Position numbers and translations under genes: made by a program
Assembly: GCA_012515235.1 (NCBI GenBank)
Contig: JAAYYU010000061.1
Location: 22,370 to 86,369, forward strand
DNA: 64,000 bases
Direction: 5' to 3'
DNA from: Candidatus Anammoximicrobium sp.
Lineage (GTDB): Bacteria; Planctomycetota; Planctomycetia; Pirellulales; Pirellulaceae
In this document: positions 1 through 9,891 of the stretch, in pieces
Numbering within the stretch: position 1 is the stretch's first letter
Layout of the letters: every line of letters begins with the position of its first letter
The notes under the pieces: generated by a model
Told to the model about the DNA's origin: nothing
Database searches by the model: none
The model's input: the letters and a program-made list of their open reading frames with translations, nothing else

Positions 1-2
1 CC

Positions 3-2144
3 CAGGCCGCCGCCTTGCAGGCGATCCGCACACAGGCAGAACGAGCGCTGCGGCAAGCCGACCCCGCCGAGGCCCGCCGATGGTACTTCCAGACCCAGGA
101 ACAGATCCGGGCGTTGTCGTTACAGAACCCCCTGCTGAATTTCGACGCGATCCTGTTTGTGAAGCGCGCCCCGACTTTGTTCCCTCACGTTTCAGACCAG
201 CATTACGGCTGGTGGTCGCGGCCGGGCGGCGGGATCTATTTGCTGACAGGCCTGCGGAGCGGCGAACCGCAGGTTCAGTGTTTGACGCAGGCCTGGCCGG
301 CCGGCAACTTCATCGGCCCCGACCTGTCCTACGATGGCCGCAAGGTCCTGTTCGCCTGGTGCCGGCATTATCCGGAGTTGGCCCACGTTGCGGACAAGAC
401 CGACAAGGACCAATTGCCGGAGGATTCCTTTTACCACGTCTTTGAGATGCGCGTGGACGGCAGCGGCGTGCGGCAGTTGACGCACGGGCGGTATGACGAT
501 TTCGAGGCTCGCTATTTGCCCAACGGGCGGATCGTGCTGCTGTCCACCCGCAAAGGCACCGCGTTGCAGGCCGGCAAGCGGAGTGCCGCAGCCACCGTCG
601 ATCGCGCGGGCGAGGACAGCTACGTGCGCTGCGGCGGCGGCAACCACCGGCCCGTCGCCGTGTTCACGCTGCACACGATCGACGCGGACGGCGGAGACTG
701 GTGCGCCATCTCGGCCTTCGAGAATTTTGAATGGACGCCCGCCGTCGCCCATGACGGCCGAGTGCTGTACGCGAGATGGGACTATATCGACCGCTTCAAC
801 GGGCCTTTCTTCAGTCTCTGGTCGACGAATCCGGACGGCACGAATTCGCAACTGGTGTACGGCAACTATACGGTCCGTCCGCAATGCGTTTTTCAGGCCC
901 GTCCGATTCCCGGCTCGCACCGACTGATCTTCACGGCGACGGCCCATCATTCGATCACGGGCGGGTCGTTGGCGCTGCTCGACCGCACGCGCGGCACGGA
1001 GTTCGAGCGGCCGCTGACGCGGTTGACGCCGGAGGTCTGTTTTCCGGAAACGGAAGGCTGGCCCCAGTCGTACTACGTCGATCCCTGGCCGCTGTCGGAG
1101 CAGTACTTCCTGGCCGCCTGGTCGGATCGTCCCTTGCCGCCCCACAGCTTGATGAAGCCGGACGATCGCCGGAATCCTCCCAATGCGTGCGGGATCTACT
1201 TGTACGACGCGTTCGGCAATCTGACGCTCCTGCACCGCGACCCCGCGATCTCCAGCGTCGCGCCGATTCCGCTGACGCCCCGGACTCCGCCGCCGGTGGT
1301 GCCCGACGCGGTGGATTGGGCCGGTGCCCAGGAGGGCCAATTCCTCGTGCAAGACGTCTATCAGGGTCTGGACGGCGTGCCGCGCGGCGCGATCCGTCGG
1401 CTGCGGATCGTGGGCGTGCCGCCCAAAGTCCAGCCGCAGATGAACAGTCCGGCGATCGGAGTGTCGAAAGAAGATCCCGGCAAGTATGTGCTCGGCACGG
1501 TGCCCGTCGAGGACGACGGCTCGGCCTGGTTCCGCCTTCCATCGGGAGTCTCGGTGTTCTTCCAGGCGTTGGACGCCGATGGCTTGGCCGTTCAGACCAT
1601 GCGGTCGCTGACCTACGTCCAGCCGGGGCAGACGCTGGCTTGCGTTGGCTGTCACGAATATCGCGGCATGGCCCCGCCGCCCGCCGGTTCCCCGTTGGCC
1701 TTGCTCCGCGAGCCCTCCCGGCTGACGCCGGAACCCGACGGCTGTTGGCCGCTGCGGTTCGACCAGTTGGTACAGCCGGTTCTGGACCGGCATTGCGTGT
1801 CTTGCCACGAACCGGGAGTCGAGAGCCAGGCAGCGGCTGCGTTCGACCTGACGCCCGCCGTGGCCTGGCAGACGCTGGTCGAATACGCCGACGGCGACCT
1901 TCGCAAGCTGGCGTTCGAGCGCGACCAATCGTTCGCCGGCCAGACGCCGGCGCGGAACAGCAAGCTCTACCGCCTGCTGACGGCCGAGCCGGGCCACTAC
2001 CAGGTGCGGCTGCCGGACGAGGACCGCCGCCGGCTGGCCGTGTGGATGGATACGTACGCCCAACGACTGGGTTCCTTCAGCGAGGCGCAGGAGCGGCAAT
2101 TGGGCGAGTTCCGTGAGGATTTCTCGGCCCTGCTGGCCAAGTAG
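3..2144 (+). CDS. HzsA-related di-heme beta-propeller protein, 5' truncated by window edge
   Basis: The frame is open to the left edge, so the true start and any signal peptide lie upstream. The N-terminal two thirds carry TolB/WD40-like propeller strands, for example 'WSTNPDGTNSQLV'. The C-terminal third has two CxxCH c-type heme sites, CVGCH at 1641-1655 and CVSCHEPG at 1794-1817. This layout resembles the proteins annotated in Planctomycetes as related to the hydrazine synthase alpha subunit (HzsA), which occur widely outside anammox bacteria. It is probably a periplasmic cytochrome, but substrate and partner are unknown and no hydrazine synthase beta or gamma gene is nearby. It converges on the sulfatase downstream. 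The family call is by eye. The heme motifs are seen directly. Confidence 0.7.
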   Translation, partial: QAAALQAIRTQAERALRQADPAEARRWYFQTQEQIRALSLQNPLLNFDAILFVKRAPTLFPHVSDQHYGWWSRPGGGIYLLTGLRSGEPQVQCLTQAWPAGNFIGPDLSYDGRKVLFAWCRHYPELAHVADKTDKDQLPEDSFYHVFEMRVDGSGVRQLTHGRYDDFEARYLPNGRIVLLSTRKGTALQAGKRSAAATVDRAGEDSYVRCGGGNHRPVAVFTLHTIDADGGDWCAISAFENFEWTPAVAHDGRVLYARWDYIDRFNGPFFSLWSTNPDGTNSQLVYGNYTVRPQCVFQARPIPGSHRLIFTATAHHSITGGSLALLDRTRGTEFERPLTRLTPEVCFPETEGWPQSYYVDPWPLSEQYFLAAWSDRPLPPHSLMKPDDRRNPPNACGIYLYDAFGNLTLLHRDPAISSVAPIPLTPRTPPPVVPDAVDWAGAQEGQFLVQDVYQGLDGVPRGAIRRLRIVGVPPKVQPQMNSPAIGVSKEDPGKYVLGTVPVEDDGSAWFRLPSGVSVFFQALDADGLAVQTMRSLTYVQPGQTLACVGCHEYRGMAPPPAGSPLALLREPSRLTPEPDGCWPLRFDQLVQPVLDRHCVSCHEPGVESQAAAAFDLTPAVAWQTLVEYADGDLRKLAFERDQSFAGQTPARNSKLYRLLTAEPGHYQVRLPDEDRRRLAVWMDTYAQRLGSFSEAQERQLGEFREDFSALLAK

Positions 2145-2261
2145 CCAACCAGGGGCATCCCCGTCCCGGCCCGTTCGCCGCCCGCCGGGGCACGCCGGCA
2201 TCGTCATGCAACGGCTGACGCTGTTCCGCCGGGATTGGGGAACGTTTTGCTGCGGCCGTCC

Positions 2262-4175
2262 TCAGAACTCGGTGCGTGTGGTCTTGCCGGTTTGGGATGT
2301 GATTTCGATCCAGTCGATCTCGACGGGCTGAGCTTGTTTCGGCAGGTAGATGCGGACAATGCCCAGCGGTCCGCTCGCGGGGACTGCGATCTTGAGTTCC
2401 TGCCAGTCGCCGCCGGGAAGCGTGAAGGAAACGGAGTGCGCCCGGTCCTGCACTCCGCCGGGCAGCCAGTCGAGGTGCGAAACGCCGCCGCCAGCCCGAA
2501 TGCGAACCTTGACGGTACTCGGCCCGCTGTGCCGGCCGGCGGCGAAGCCGAGGAAGCTGGAGCCGGTGAGGTTCCGGATCGTGACGATGCCGGCCTTCAC
2601 GGTCGCAGTGCAGACGCGGGCCTTCCAGCCTTGCAGCGCCGGATCGCCGTCGTCCTTGGCACGCGGCCCCGGCTGCGGTTTGGTTTTCGGCTTCTGCTTG
2701 CCTTCGAGTTCGGGACGATACTGCGCCGGATCGAAGGCCGGATTGGGCACCGGAACGACGGCGTTCGTGTCGGCCAGGAAACGGGTGATCAGCGAATCGA
2801 GTTCCGCCGCCAACTCCGGTTGCTGGGCGGCGAGGTTGTGCTTCTCGCCCAGGTCATCCCGCAGATTGAAGAGCAAATAGCGATGTTCCCCGTTTTCGCC
2901 GCCGTGGAAAATGCGGATCAGCTTCCAGTCGCCGCGATGCACACTGACGGCGGGTGGCAGCCAGTCGGGAACGCCAGGATTGTGGGGAAAATACTGGAAC
3001 ACGGCGCCGCGGTCCATTTCCTCGCCTCGGAGCGCGGGCAGGAAGCTGACGCCGTCGAATCGCTGACCCGGCGCAGCTTTCAGTCCGAGGCCGTCGAACA
3101 GCGTGGGGTAGTAATCCTCGCTCTGGATGATCGCCTCGCTGCGGGAGCCGGCGGCAGTGATGCCGGGCCAGGCGATGACGCAGGGCACGCGCGTGCCGCC
3201 CTCGAACATCGTGGCCTTTCCGCCGCGCAACGGGGCATTGCTCGTGGGCGTGGTCCCGTCCACCTCGTTGTACATGTTGCCGCCGTTGTCGGACGTGAAG
3301 AGGATGACCGTGCGGTCCGCGATTTGAAGCCGGTCGATCGCGTCCAGCAGCGTGCCGACGGCGTCGTCCATGCTCTCGATCATCGCGGCGTAGGTCGGGC
3401 TGCGTTGCGGATCGGCGGGATTCACGCGGGCCCGGTGCTTGTCGATCAACGCCTGCTTGGCGTCAAAGGGCGCGTGGACGCTGAACATCCAGTAGTTCAG
3501 GTAGAACGCCCGGCCCTTGTTCTGCTCCATCCAGGCGACGGCTTCCGTTGCCATGCGGTCCTCGATGTGCTCGCCGGGAACGCGTTCTTTGAAGTTGGCG
3601 AACTTCCACGGGGCCACAAAGCTGCCCGCCGGTCCCGGTCCAGGGTGATGCGGCACATCGACCTCGAAGCCCTGCTGCAGCGGCGAATACGGCTCCGGGC
3701 CCAGATGCCACTTGCCGAAGTGCCCGGTGGCGTAGCCCGCCTCCTTCAGCGACTCGGCCAGCGTACGATACTCCGTCTTCAACCGCGTGGGCGGCGTAGG
3801 CTGGATCGACTTCTGATCCGGCGAAGCGGATTTGCCCGTCGTGGCCTCCAGCACTACCGGGGGCAGGTGACAATTCGGCGTCGTGATGCCCGTACGTGCC
3901 GGACTCAGGCCGGTGAGAATGGCCGACCGCGTAGGCGAGCACAGCGGGCTGGCGGAATACGCGCGCGTGAAGCTCATGCCGCGTTTGGCCAGCCGCTCCA
4001 AATTCGGCGTCTGATAGAACCGCGTGTGCCCGGACAGCGTCGTGTCCGCCCAGCCGAGGTCATCCGCGAGGATCAGAACGACGTTGGGTCCGCGGTGCGG
4101 CTTCGGTGCCTCGGCAGCCGGAAGCAAGGCCGCTGGCGGCAACCACAGTGCAAGAAGAGCAAAGAGGCGCGTCAT
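2262..4175 (-). CDS. Secreted arylsulfatase (type I, formylglycine)
   Basis: This 637-residue protein starts with a signal peptide (about residues 1-21) and then [14 protein letters not shown], where D38 and D39 are calcium ligands. The catalytic C-S-P-T-R motif is at residues 79-83; Cys79 would be converted to formylglycine by a maturase encoded elsewhere. The signature GHFGKWHLG follows at about residue 150. It should hydrolyse sulfate esters, probably on polysaccharides, in the periplasm or outside the cell. The last 120 or so residues look like a beta-sandwich accessory domain unrelated to the catalytic core. The gene converges on the HzsA-related gene and diverges from the beta-helix gene at 4442. 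The large open frame on the opposite strand here is a shadow. The substrate cannot be read from sequence. Confidence 0.93.
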   Translation of the reverse strand: MTRLFALLALWLPPAALLPAAEAPKPHRGPNVVLILADDLGWADTTLSGHTRFYQTPNLERLAKRGMSFTRAYSASPLCSPTRSAILTGLSPARTGITTPNCHLPPVVLEATTGKSASPDQKSIQPTPPTRLKTEYRTLAESLKEAGYATGHFGKWHLGPEPYSPLQQGFEVDVPHHPGPGPAGSFVAPWKFANFKERVPGEHIEDRMATEAVAWMEQNKGRAFYLNYWMFSVHAPFDAKQALIDKHRARVNPADPQRSPTYAAMIESMDDAVGTLLDAIDRLQIADRTVILFTSDNGGNMYNEVDGTTPTSNAPLRGGKATMFEGGTRVPCVIAWPGITAAGSRSEAIIQSEDYYPTLFDGLGLKAAPGQRFDGVSFLPALRGEEMDRGAVFQYFPHNPGVPDWLPPAVSVHRGDWKLIRIFHGGENGEHRYLLFNLRDDLGEKHNLAAQQPELAAELDSLITRFLADTNAVVPVPNPAFDPAQYRPELEGKQKPKTKPQPGPRAKDDGDPALQGWKARVCTATVKAGIVTIRNLTGSSFLGFAAGRHSGPSTVKVRIRAGGGVSHLDWLPGGVQDRAHSVSFTLPGGDWQELKIAVPASGPLGIVRIYLPKQAQPVEIDWIEITSQTGKTTRTEF

Positions 4176-4441
4176 CGTCGTGTTCCTGTTGCCTGATCGG
4201 GATGCACCGTACTCCGCGGAAACCGGGAAGTTGTTTCGGTCACCGTTGCTACGGCCCCTATTCTAAGCGGAAGACGCGACAGATTCCAGGCTGGCGGCAA
4301 CTGGAACACCGTTCTGTTCGGCCAGTTCCACGTGTACTCTTGCGGAACTCCGACGGGCCGCCTGTCTTCCGTTTCCGCACCGGTCTTGGAATAATGCCGC
4401 CTGTCCACAAGTTCGCCAACACGGATTGAAAAGGAACCATC

Positions 4442-5713
4442 ATGAGCCGACCAATCGCGATTTTGCTCGCCGCACCCAGCCTGCTGTGTGCCTTGTTGGG
4501 GGCAGTTGCGGCAAACGGGACGCCGAACGTCCACACCAACGTCAAGGACTTTGCCCATCTGGCCGCCGACGGCGATTGGTCGCCGGCCATCCAGGCGGCC
4601 ATCGATCATGTCACGGCGGCCAACGGCTATGAAAACGGAGCCACCGTTTTCTTTCCGCCGGGGACGTACGATGTCCACAGGACGATTCGATTGGGCAAAG
4701 ACCGGGCGCAGTATGGAACGCGTCTGAGCGGCTATGGGGCCGTGCTCCGGGGGACGAAAGCCCTGGATGCCCAGCCGCTGGACTACGAACAGCGGCGTCA
4801 AGCGTTGACCGAGGCGAAAGACGAATTCAGCCTCTCGGCCTTGCCGGGCGAACTGGACTTCGACGGCAAGAACGTGGGCGTTGCCATTCTCGAATTGTGG
4901 GATCCGCCCGGCGTCGAAGGCGCGAATTTCGTGATCGAAGGGCTGACGTTCGACCGCGAGGCCCGCGGCCACGGAGTGGGAATCAAGATCCCCGCCGAGA
5001 CGGTGCCCAAGAACATCACGTTCCGGGACGTCAAGATCAACGGCCAGTACGTCGGCGTCCACATCAATCACTGCTACCAGATCCGATTCGAAAGCTGCTT
5101 GATCCGAGGCAATCACATCGGCATCTGGGGACGCAACCATTTCAACAGCGTGAGCATCGTCAACTGTGAAATCCGGCGACAGCACCGGCACGGGCTAGTG
5201 ATCGGCCCCAACGTGAATCAGTGGGGCAGCACCGGAATCCATGTTGCGGGCAACATCTTCGAGGAAATCAAGGGCTACGGAATCCTGAACGCCGGCGGAA
5301 ACGCGGTGAATATTACCGGCAACTACTTCGAGATGGTCGGCAACAGCATCGGAGTGCTCACGCCTTTTTGGAGCACCACCATCGAGACGAACGTGTTCCT
5401 GTCCAACTATGGCCACGGCTGGAACATGAACAGCCATCGGGGCCAGGTTGTGTCGGACAAGGCGCATCTGGTCATCGACGCCAGCGACGTCCAATTACGC
5501 AACAACCGGTACTACGGCAACGCCGTGCTGCTGTTCCGGCTGTCGGGAAAAAGCGTGCTGGACGCTCCGCCGACGATTGCGGAGGGCGTCAAGCTCCCCG
5601 ATGGCCTGAAAGTGGCTGACGCAGCAGGTCTGGGCGCCTACGTCTACGGTGCAGACCGCCGAGATTTTGTGTTCCGCGAGTTTCAACTGGCCAGCGAAGC
5701 CAGTCCCCGCTGA
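4442..5713 (+). CDS. Secreted right-handed beta-helix protein (pectate-lyase-3-like fold)
   Basis: A 423-residue protein with a clear signal peptide (hydrophobic core at residues 5-22, end near AANG). The segment 'WSPAIQAAIDHV' followed by 'VFFPPGTYDVHRTI' is the usual opening of pectate-lyase-3-like beta-helices. After it come repeated short strands rich in Asn, Gly and Ile ('NITGNYFEMVGNS'), as expected for a parallel beta-helix. A role in polysaccharide binding or cleavage is likely, but no catalytic triad could be assigned. It sits 40 bp upstream of an SGNH hydrolase on the same strand, so co-transcription is plausible. It is divergent from the sulfatase across 266 bp. Confidence 0.8.
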   Translation: MSRPIAILLAAPSLLCALLGAVAANGTPNVHTNVKDFAHLAADGDWSPAIQAAIDHVTAANGYENGATVFFPPGTYDVHRTIRLGKDRAQYGTRLSGYGAVLRGTKALDAQPLDYEQRRQALTEAKDEFSLSALPGELDFDGKNVGVAILELWDPPGVEGANFVIEGLTFDREARGHGVGIKIPAETVPKNITFRDVKINGQYVGVHINHCYQIRFESCLIRGNHIGIWGRNHFNSVSIVNCEIRRQHRHGLVIGPNVNQWGSTGIHVAGNIFEEIKGYGILNAGGNAVNITGNYFEMVGNSIGVLTPFWSTTIETNVFLSNYGHGWNMNSHRGQVVSDKAHLVIDASDVQLRNNRYYGNAVLLFRLSGKSVLDAPPTIAEGVKLPDGLKVADAAGLGAYVYGADRRDFVFREFQLASEASPR

Positions 5714-5753
5714 TTGACAAACGCTTGCGACGACTTTCCAGAGAGGCGACGAC

Positions 5754-6566
5754 ATGAAAATCTTCTTCGCACTGGCTGTAGTACTCTCGATCGTGACGAT
5801 CGCTGGACAGGGACGGACGGACGCTGGTGAAGAGCCCCAGACACGCCGCGATCCGGCGGCGTCCGGCGACAGGAGCGTGCGGATGGCGGAAGCGGTGCGG
5901 ATTGTGGCGATGGGCGATTCGATCACCAACGGAGTGCGTCTGGCCAAGGTGAAGGAAGAGGAGACGTTCCGGGAAATCACACGGCGGGAATTGACCGCCA
6001 AACTTGGCAGGACGGTGGAAGTGTTCAATGCAGGAGTGAACGGCGACATTGTCACGTTGGCGCTCCAACGGCTGCAACAGGACGTGCTGGACCGCCGGCC
6101 GGACATCGTGACCGTCATGTTCGGCGGCAACGAGGCGGGATTCTATCGGCCGGAAACAAACGGCTTCGCGGATACGCCGCGCGTCGAACGGGAACCGTTC
6201 AAAGCGGCGCTCCGCACACTGGTGGATCGCCTCCGGGCGACTGGAATCGCAGTCGTGCTGATGACGTGTCCGCCCATGACCGAGCGTTATGGGGGGATGC
6301 ACCTGGAAGCGTACCGCCAGCACGGCATCAATTTCCTGGTCCGGGACTACGCCCAGACGATGCGCGACGTGGCGGCCGAGAAGCAGGTCGAGTTGATCGA
6401 CGTGTATCGGGCGTTCGATGGCGACCGGGCGCGGCTGGACTACTTTCCCGACGGTCTGCATCCGGACGCGCGCGGCCACCGCGTGATTGCCGACCTGCTA
6501 GTCGCAAAGCTCACACGCATCATCGGCCAGAAGGAGCCGCCGCAGCCTCGCTCGATCACGGAGTGA
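5754..6566 (+). CDS. Secreted SGNH/GDSL-family esterase
   Basis: A 270-residue protein with a signal peptide at residues 1-24. Block I is GDSITNG, with Ser56 as the nucleophile. Block III is 'MFGGNEAG' and block V is 'PDGLHPDARGH', which holds the catalytic Asp and His. Such enzymes remove acetyl or other acyl groups from glycans or lipids, and the neighbouring beta-helix protein makes a glycan substrate plausible. A purine-rich SD (GAGAGGCGACGAC) precedes the ATG. The exact ester is unknown. Confidence 0.88.
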   Translation: MKIFFALAVVLSIVTIAGQGRTDAGEEPQTRRDPAASGDRSVRMAEAVRIVAMGDSITNGVRLAKVKEEETFREITRRELTAKLGRTVEVFNAGVNGDIVTLALQRLQQDVLDRRPDIVTVMFGGNEAGFYRPETNGFADTPRVEREPFKAALRTLVDRLRATGIAVVLMTCPPMTERYGGMHLEAYRQHGINFLVRDYAQTMRDVAAEKQVELIDVYRAFDGDRARLDYFPDGLHPDARGHRVIADLLVAKLTRIIGQKEPPQPRSITE

Positions 6567-7006
6567 GCGGAATGACGCTCGCCCTTTGGTTGCGCCACAT
6601 TCACGTCGGATCTGAAGGCGTCTACTGAGGTGGACTCCGTTGTCAAGACCACGGTGGATGAGCATAGGAAGAGACGCATTAGCGCGGCGTCAAGGAGCAT
6701 GCCTGAATGTCGGCCCAGCGCAGGAGGCGTGGACCAGCCCATTTCGGTGATCCAGATGTCTAGGGCGCCCAGCGGTTCAAGGGGCTGTCGATCCGAGTCG
6801 TGCAGACATCAAGGAACTGCCAGCCCAGGAGAACGGCACGGCAAACGTCGCACGATCTTGACAGCGGACAATGGGGCTATTATCAACAAGGCACGTGGCG
6901 CCCCGATGCGATGGCTGGCCCCAACGAGCTTGGATCGGATCCGGAGGCCGTGCAACCAGTCTGCCGAACACGTAAATTGAATTCATGGACAACAGGAGCC
7001 GGAAAA
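6567..7006. other. Intergenic 440 bp, no gene recognised
   Basis: Short open frames exist on both strands, but their translations are rich in Arg and Ser and look like no protein family. Base composition looks lower in GC than the flanking genes to the left (visual estimate). An AGGAG ribosome-binding site at 6993-6997 belongs to the next gene. It may be a decayed segment. Confidence 0.5.
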
Positions 7007-8647
7007 ATGATGAGGAATTTCAGAATAGCTTGCGCAGCTTGGAGTCTCGCTCTGTTGGCGGCGGGCGCCTCGTTCCAGGTCGCCAGCGCCGGTGCCGGAG
7101 ACGAAGGAAATACCGCGCGCCTCAAATTCGGCTGGGCATCTGCCGATATCACGCCAGACCGGCCTGTGGTGATCACCGGGGGCTCGGCAGCACGCGTTTC
7201 TGAGGGGGTCAGCAACCATATCTACGCGACTGCCCTGGCCATCGAGTCGACCAGAAACAACGGTACGCCGGACATGGTCGTCATGGTCTCGTTGGATCTG
7301 GTGGGAATAACAGACATTCTTTATTCCCGAGTCCAGGACCTAGTTCGAAAAGCGACCCCCGAGATCGACGCGGACAAGATCATTCTGAACGCCACGCATA
7401 CCCACACTGCCCCTGACCAAGGTACCGCGCCGGACCTGGTGGAAATGCATTCGCAATACGGGATCAAAGTCCCGGTTGCCTGGGCGAGATGGGGTATCGA
7501 CCTGGGCGTCATGCCCGCAGAAGAGTACGTCGAATTCGCAGCAGGGCGAATCGCGGAAGCCATCGGCCAGGCTTGGCAGGCGAGAAAACCAGGCGGGATC
7601 AGCTTCGGCCTGTCGTACGCCACAACCGGACGAAATCGTCTGACGGCCTATTATAACGGCACCTCGGAGATGTATGGCACCACCAACCACCCCGATTTCA
7701 GTCATGTGGAAGGTTACGAAGACCACTCACTCAACTTGCTTTATACTTGGGACGTGAAAGGAAATCTCACGGGGGTAGTCATCAACCTTGCGATGCCATC
7801 ACAAGTTGCCTATGGAAGTCGAATTTCGGCCGACTTCTGGCACGAGGCACGCAAAGAGCTTCGCAGGCGTTTGGGCGAGGCGCTTTTCGTCTTGCCACAG
7901 GTTTCTGCCGCCGGAGACCAAGCGCCGAAAGTCATGGTAGATGAACGCGCCGAAAAACGCATGGAGAAGCTCACCGGACGCACTCAGATGGAGCAGATCG
8001 CCGTCCGGATTGCGGATGGGGTGACCTCCATCCTGCCTTTCATGAAACAGAATATGGACCCCAGTCCGGTGTTCAAGCATCGCGTGGAACAGGTCGAACT
8101 TAAGCGGAGAGTCATCACGGAGAAGGATCTGACGACGCGGCGCAGCACGTTTCATAACAAGAAAGTCGAATCGGTCCAGGAATCGTTCGATCGGTTGCTC
8201 CGTGAATACAAGAACATGGTCAAGCAATTCGAGGAGCACCCGGAGCTAAAAAGCAAGCCGCACTGGTTTGTTTCGATCACGGCAACGCACTGGTTGCTGG
8301 CCAGAGCCTGGCGCACGTTAGAGCGTTATGAACTCCAGAAGACCGTGTCCACCTTGCCTGTTAAAGTCCATGTGATTCGGATTGGCGACCTGGCGATTGC
8401 CACCAATCCGTTTGAGCTGTACCTGGATTACGGCATGCAAATCAAGGCGCGAAGCAAGGCGGTCCAGACGTTCGTGGTCGAACTGGCCAGCCCCGGCGGC
8501 GGTGGCTACCTTCCCACGCAACGTTCGGTGGAGGGAGGCGCGTACGGCGCCATTCCACAGAGCACCTTGATAGGCCCGGACGGCGGGCGAGTACTGGTCA
8601 ACCGAACCCTTGGGCTGATCGAGTCCCTCTGGGATAAAAACGAGTAG
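7007..8647 (+). CDS. Neutral/alkaline non-lysosomal ceramidase-like secreted protein
   Basis: The start at 7007 (MMRNFRIACAAWS) gives a signal peptide and has AGGAG 9 bp upstream, so I prefer it to the longer open frame that begins near 6800. The 546-residue product has 'FGWASADITPDRPVVITGG' and 'ILNATHTHTAP'. These match the N-terminal domain and the His zinc-ligand segment (NATHTH) of neutral ceramidases. 'SAAGDQAP' and 'SFEGGAYG'-like later motifs are less clear. Planctomycetes carry many such paralogs of unknown substrate, so amide hydrolysis of ceramide is only one possibility. GC content looks lower here than in neighbouring genes, which could hint at transfer. Confidence 0.75.
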   Translation: MMRNFRIACAAWSLALLAAGASFQVASAGAGDEGNTARLKFGWASADITPDRPVVITGGSAARVSEGVSNHIYATALAIESTRNNGTPDMVVMVSLDLVGITDILYSRVQDLVRKATPEIDADKIILNATHTHTAPDQGTAPDLVEMHSQYGIKVPVAWARWGIDLGVMPAEEYVEFAAGRIAEAIGQAWQARKPGGISFGLSYATTGRNRLTAYYNGTSEMYGTTNHPDFSHVEGYEDHSLNLLYTWDVKGNLTGVVINLAMPSQVAYGSRISADFWHEARKELRRRLGEALFVLPQVSAAGDQAPKVMVDERAEKRMEKLTGRTQMEQIAVRIADGVTSILPFMKQNMDPSPVFKHRVEQVELKRRVITEKDLTTRRSTFHNKKVESVQESFDRLLREYKNMVKQFEEHPELKSKPHWFVSITATHWLLARAWRTLERYELQKTVSTLPVKVHVIRIGDLAIATNPFELYLDYGMQIKARSKAVQTFVVELASPGGGGYLPTQRSVEGGAYGAIPQSTLIGPDGGRVLVNRTLGLIESLWDKNE

Positions 8648-8844
8648 ACTCCGGCCAACGTCATCGCGGAAGAGACGTCCGAGAAACAACAGGTTGGCGA
8701 TGAATAGTTGCCTTCTCAAGTTGGTTCTTGTCGTGACAAGACCCGATCACGAAGAGGAGCCGAGATCGCTTCGACATGAGGTTAAGCCCAGGGCGTGTTC
8801 AGGCACAGGAAACGCCTCCACGCCGGAAGTTCAGCGAGGACCAA

Positions 8845-9858
8845 ATGAAGCCGCTTGGGAAATCGTTGGCAGCCATGTTGCTTGGTTTCGTTGCCTCAGT
8901 CTGCCAGGCGCCGGCGACTGCCGACGAGAACACGGACGACCGCTGCAGTCCCGACGAACTGCGCAAAATCGAAGCCGCGATTCCCACCAAGGCGATCGTC
9001 ACGCCGGTTAAAGCCCGCAGGTTGCTCGTGTTCGACCTCAATGTCGGATATCCCGGGCCGCCCACCAGATTTCCGGGACGGTTGTATCCGGCGCATGTCG
9101 ACGCGCGGGGCCATCGGTCGATCGGGCATGCCAACATGGCCTTTGCGTTGATGGGCCGCCGGACAGGGGCGTTTGAAATCGTGATCAGTCGCGATCCCGC
9201 GGTGTTCCATCCGGAGAGTCTGAGACGGTTCGATGCGGTCTGCTTCAACAACACGGTGGGAAACCCGTTCGACGACCCTTCGTTGCGTGAAAGCCTGCTG
9301 GGATTCGTCCGGGATGGCGGCGGACTGATGGGGCTCCACGGCGCTTCGTTGACCTTTACCGATTGGTCGAAAGGCGGGCGCGACACGTGGCCAGAATTTG
9401 GGGCGCTGCTTGGTGCACGCGGGGCCAACCATCGCGACTACCGCGAGCGGATCTTCATCAAGGTGGAAGATCCCGGCCATCCGCTGACTCGGATCTTCGG
9501 CGGCGCAGGATTCGAGTACTGCAGCGAGTTCTTTCGGTTTCACAGTCCTTACTCGCGGGAGCAGCTCCGGGTGCTGTTGAGTATCGACACGGCCAAGACG
9601 GACTTGAGTGGACGCAAGCCGGAACGCGCCGACAACGACTATGCGCTGGCCTGGGTGCGGAGCTACGGCCGCGGGCGCGTCTTCTATTCGGCCATCGGCC
9701 ACAACGCGGAGGTTTTCTGGGATCCGCAGATGCTGCAGTTTTATTTGGGGGCCATCCAGTTCGTCCTGGGCGACCTGCCGGCCCCGACTACTCCCAGCGC
9801 CACGTTGACGCCTGCTGTCCCGGCACAGGACAATGCGCGTCAGTCGCCGGGACCATGA
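8845..9858 (+). CDS. Secreted ThuA-domain protein (trehalose-utilisation-like)
   Basis: The ATG at 8845 gives a signal peptide (MKPLGKSLAAMLLGFVAS) preceded by GCGAGGA, so the frame open from 8776 is trimmed. The body has the ThuA signature 'RDGGGLMGLHGA' and the C-terminal 'YGRGRVFYSAIGH' with 'PQMLQFYLGAIQF'. This is a class I glutamine-amidotransferase-like fold found next to Gfo/Idh/MocA oxidoreductases in sugar catabolism. Its chemistry is still poorly defined; some members act in 3-keto-sugar metabolism. The following Gfo/Idh/MocA gene is 33 bp downstream, which fits that pairing. Confidence 0.85.
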   Translation: MKPLGKSLAAMLLGFVASVCQAPATADENTDDRCSPDELRKIEAAIPTKAIVTPVKARRLLVFDLNVGYPGPPTRFPGRLYPAHVDARGHRSIGHANMAFALMGRRTGAFEIVISRDPAVFHPESLRRFDAVCFNNTVGNPFDDPSLRESLLGFVRDGGGLMGLHGASLTFTDWSKGGRDTWPEFGALLGARGANHRDYRERIFIKVEDPGHPLTRIFGGAGFEYCSEFFRFHSPYSREQLRVLLSIDTAKTDLSGRKPERADNDYALAWVRSYGRGRVFYSAIGHNAEVFWDPQMLQFYLGAIQFVLGDLPAPTTPSATLTPAVPAQDNARQSPGP

Positions 9859-9891
9859 CCAGACATCCACTCGGTGTCCCAAGGAGGATCG

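Noticed and set aside
2235..4196. A 653-codon plus-strand open frame
   Set aside because: It is antisense to the sulfatase with intact C-S-P-T-R; the translation is not protein-like.
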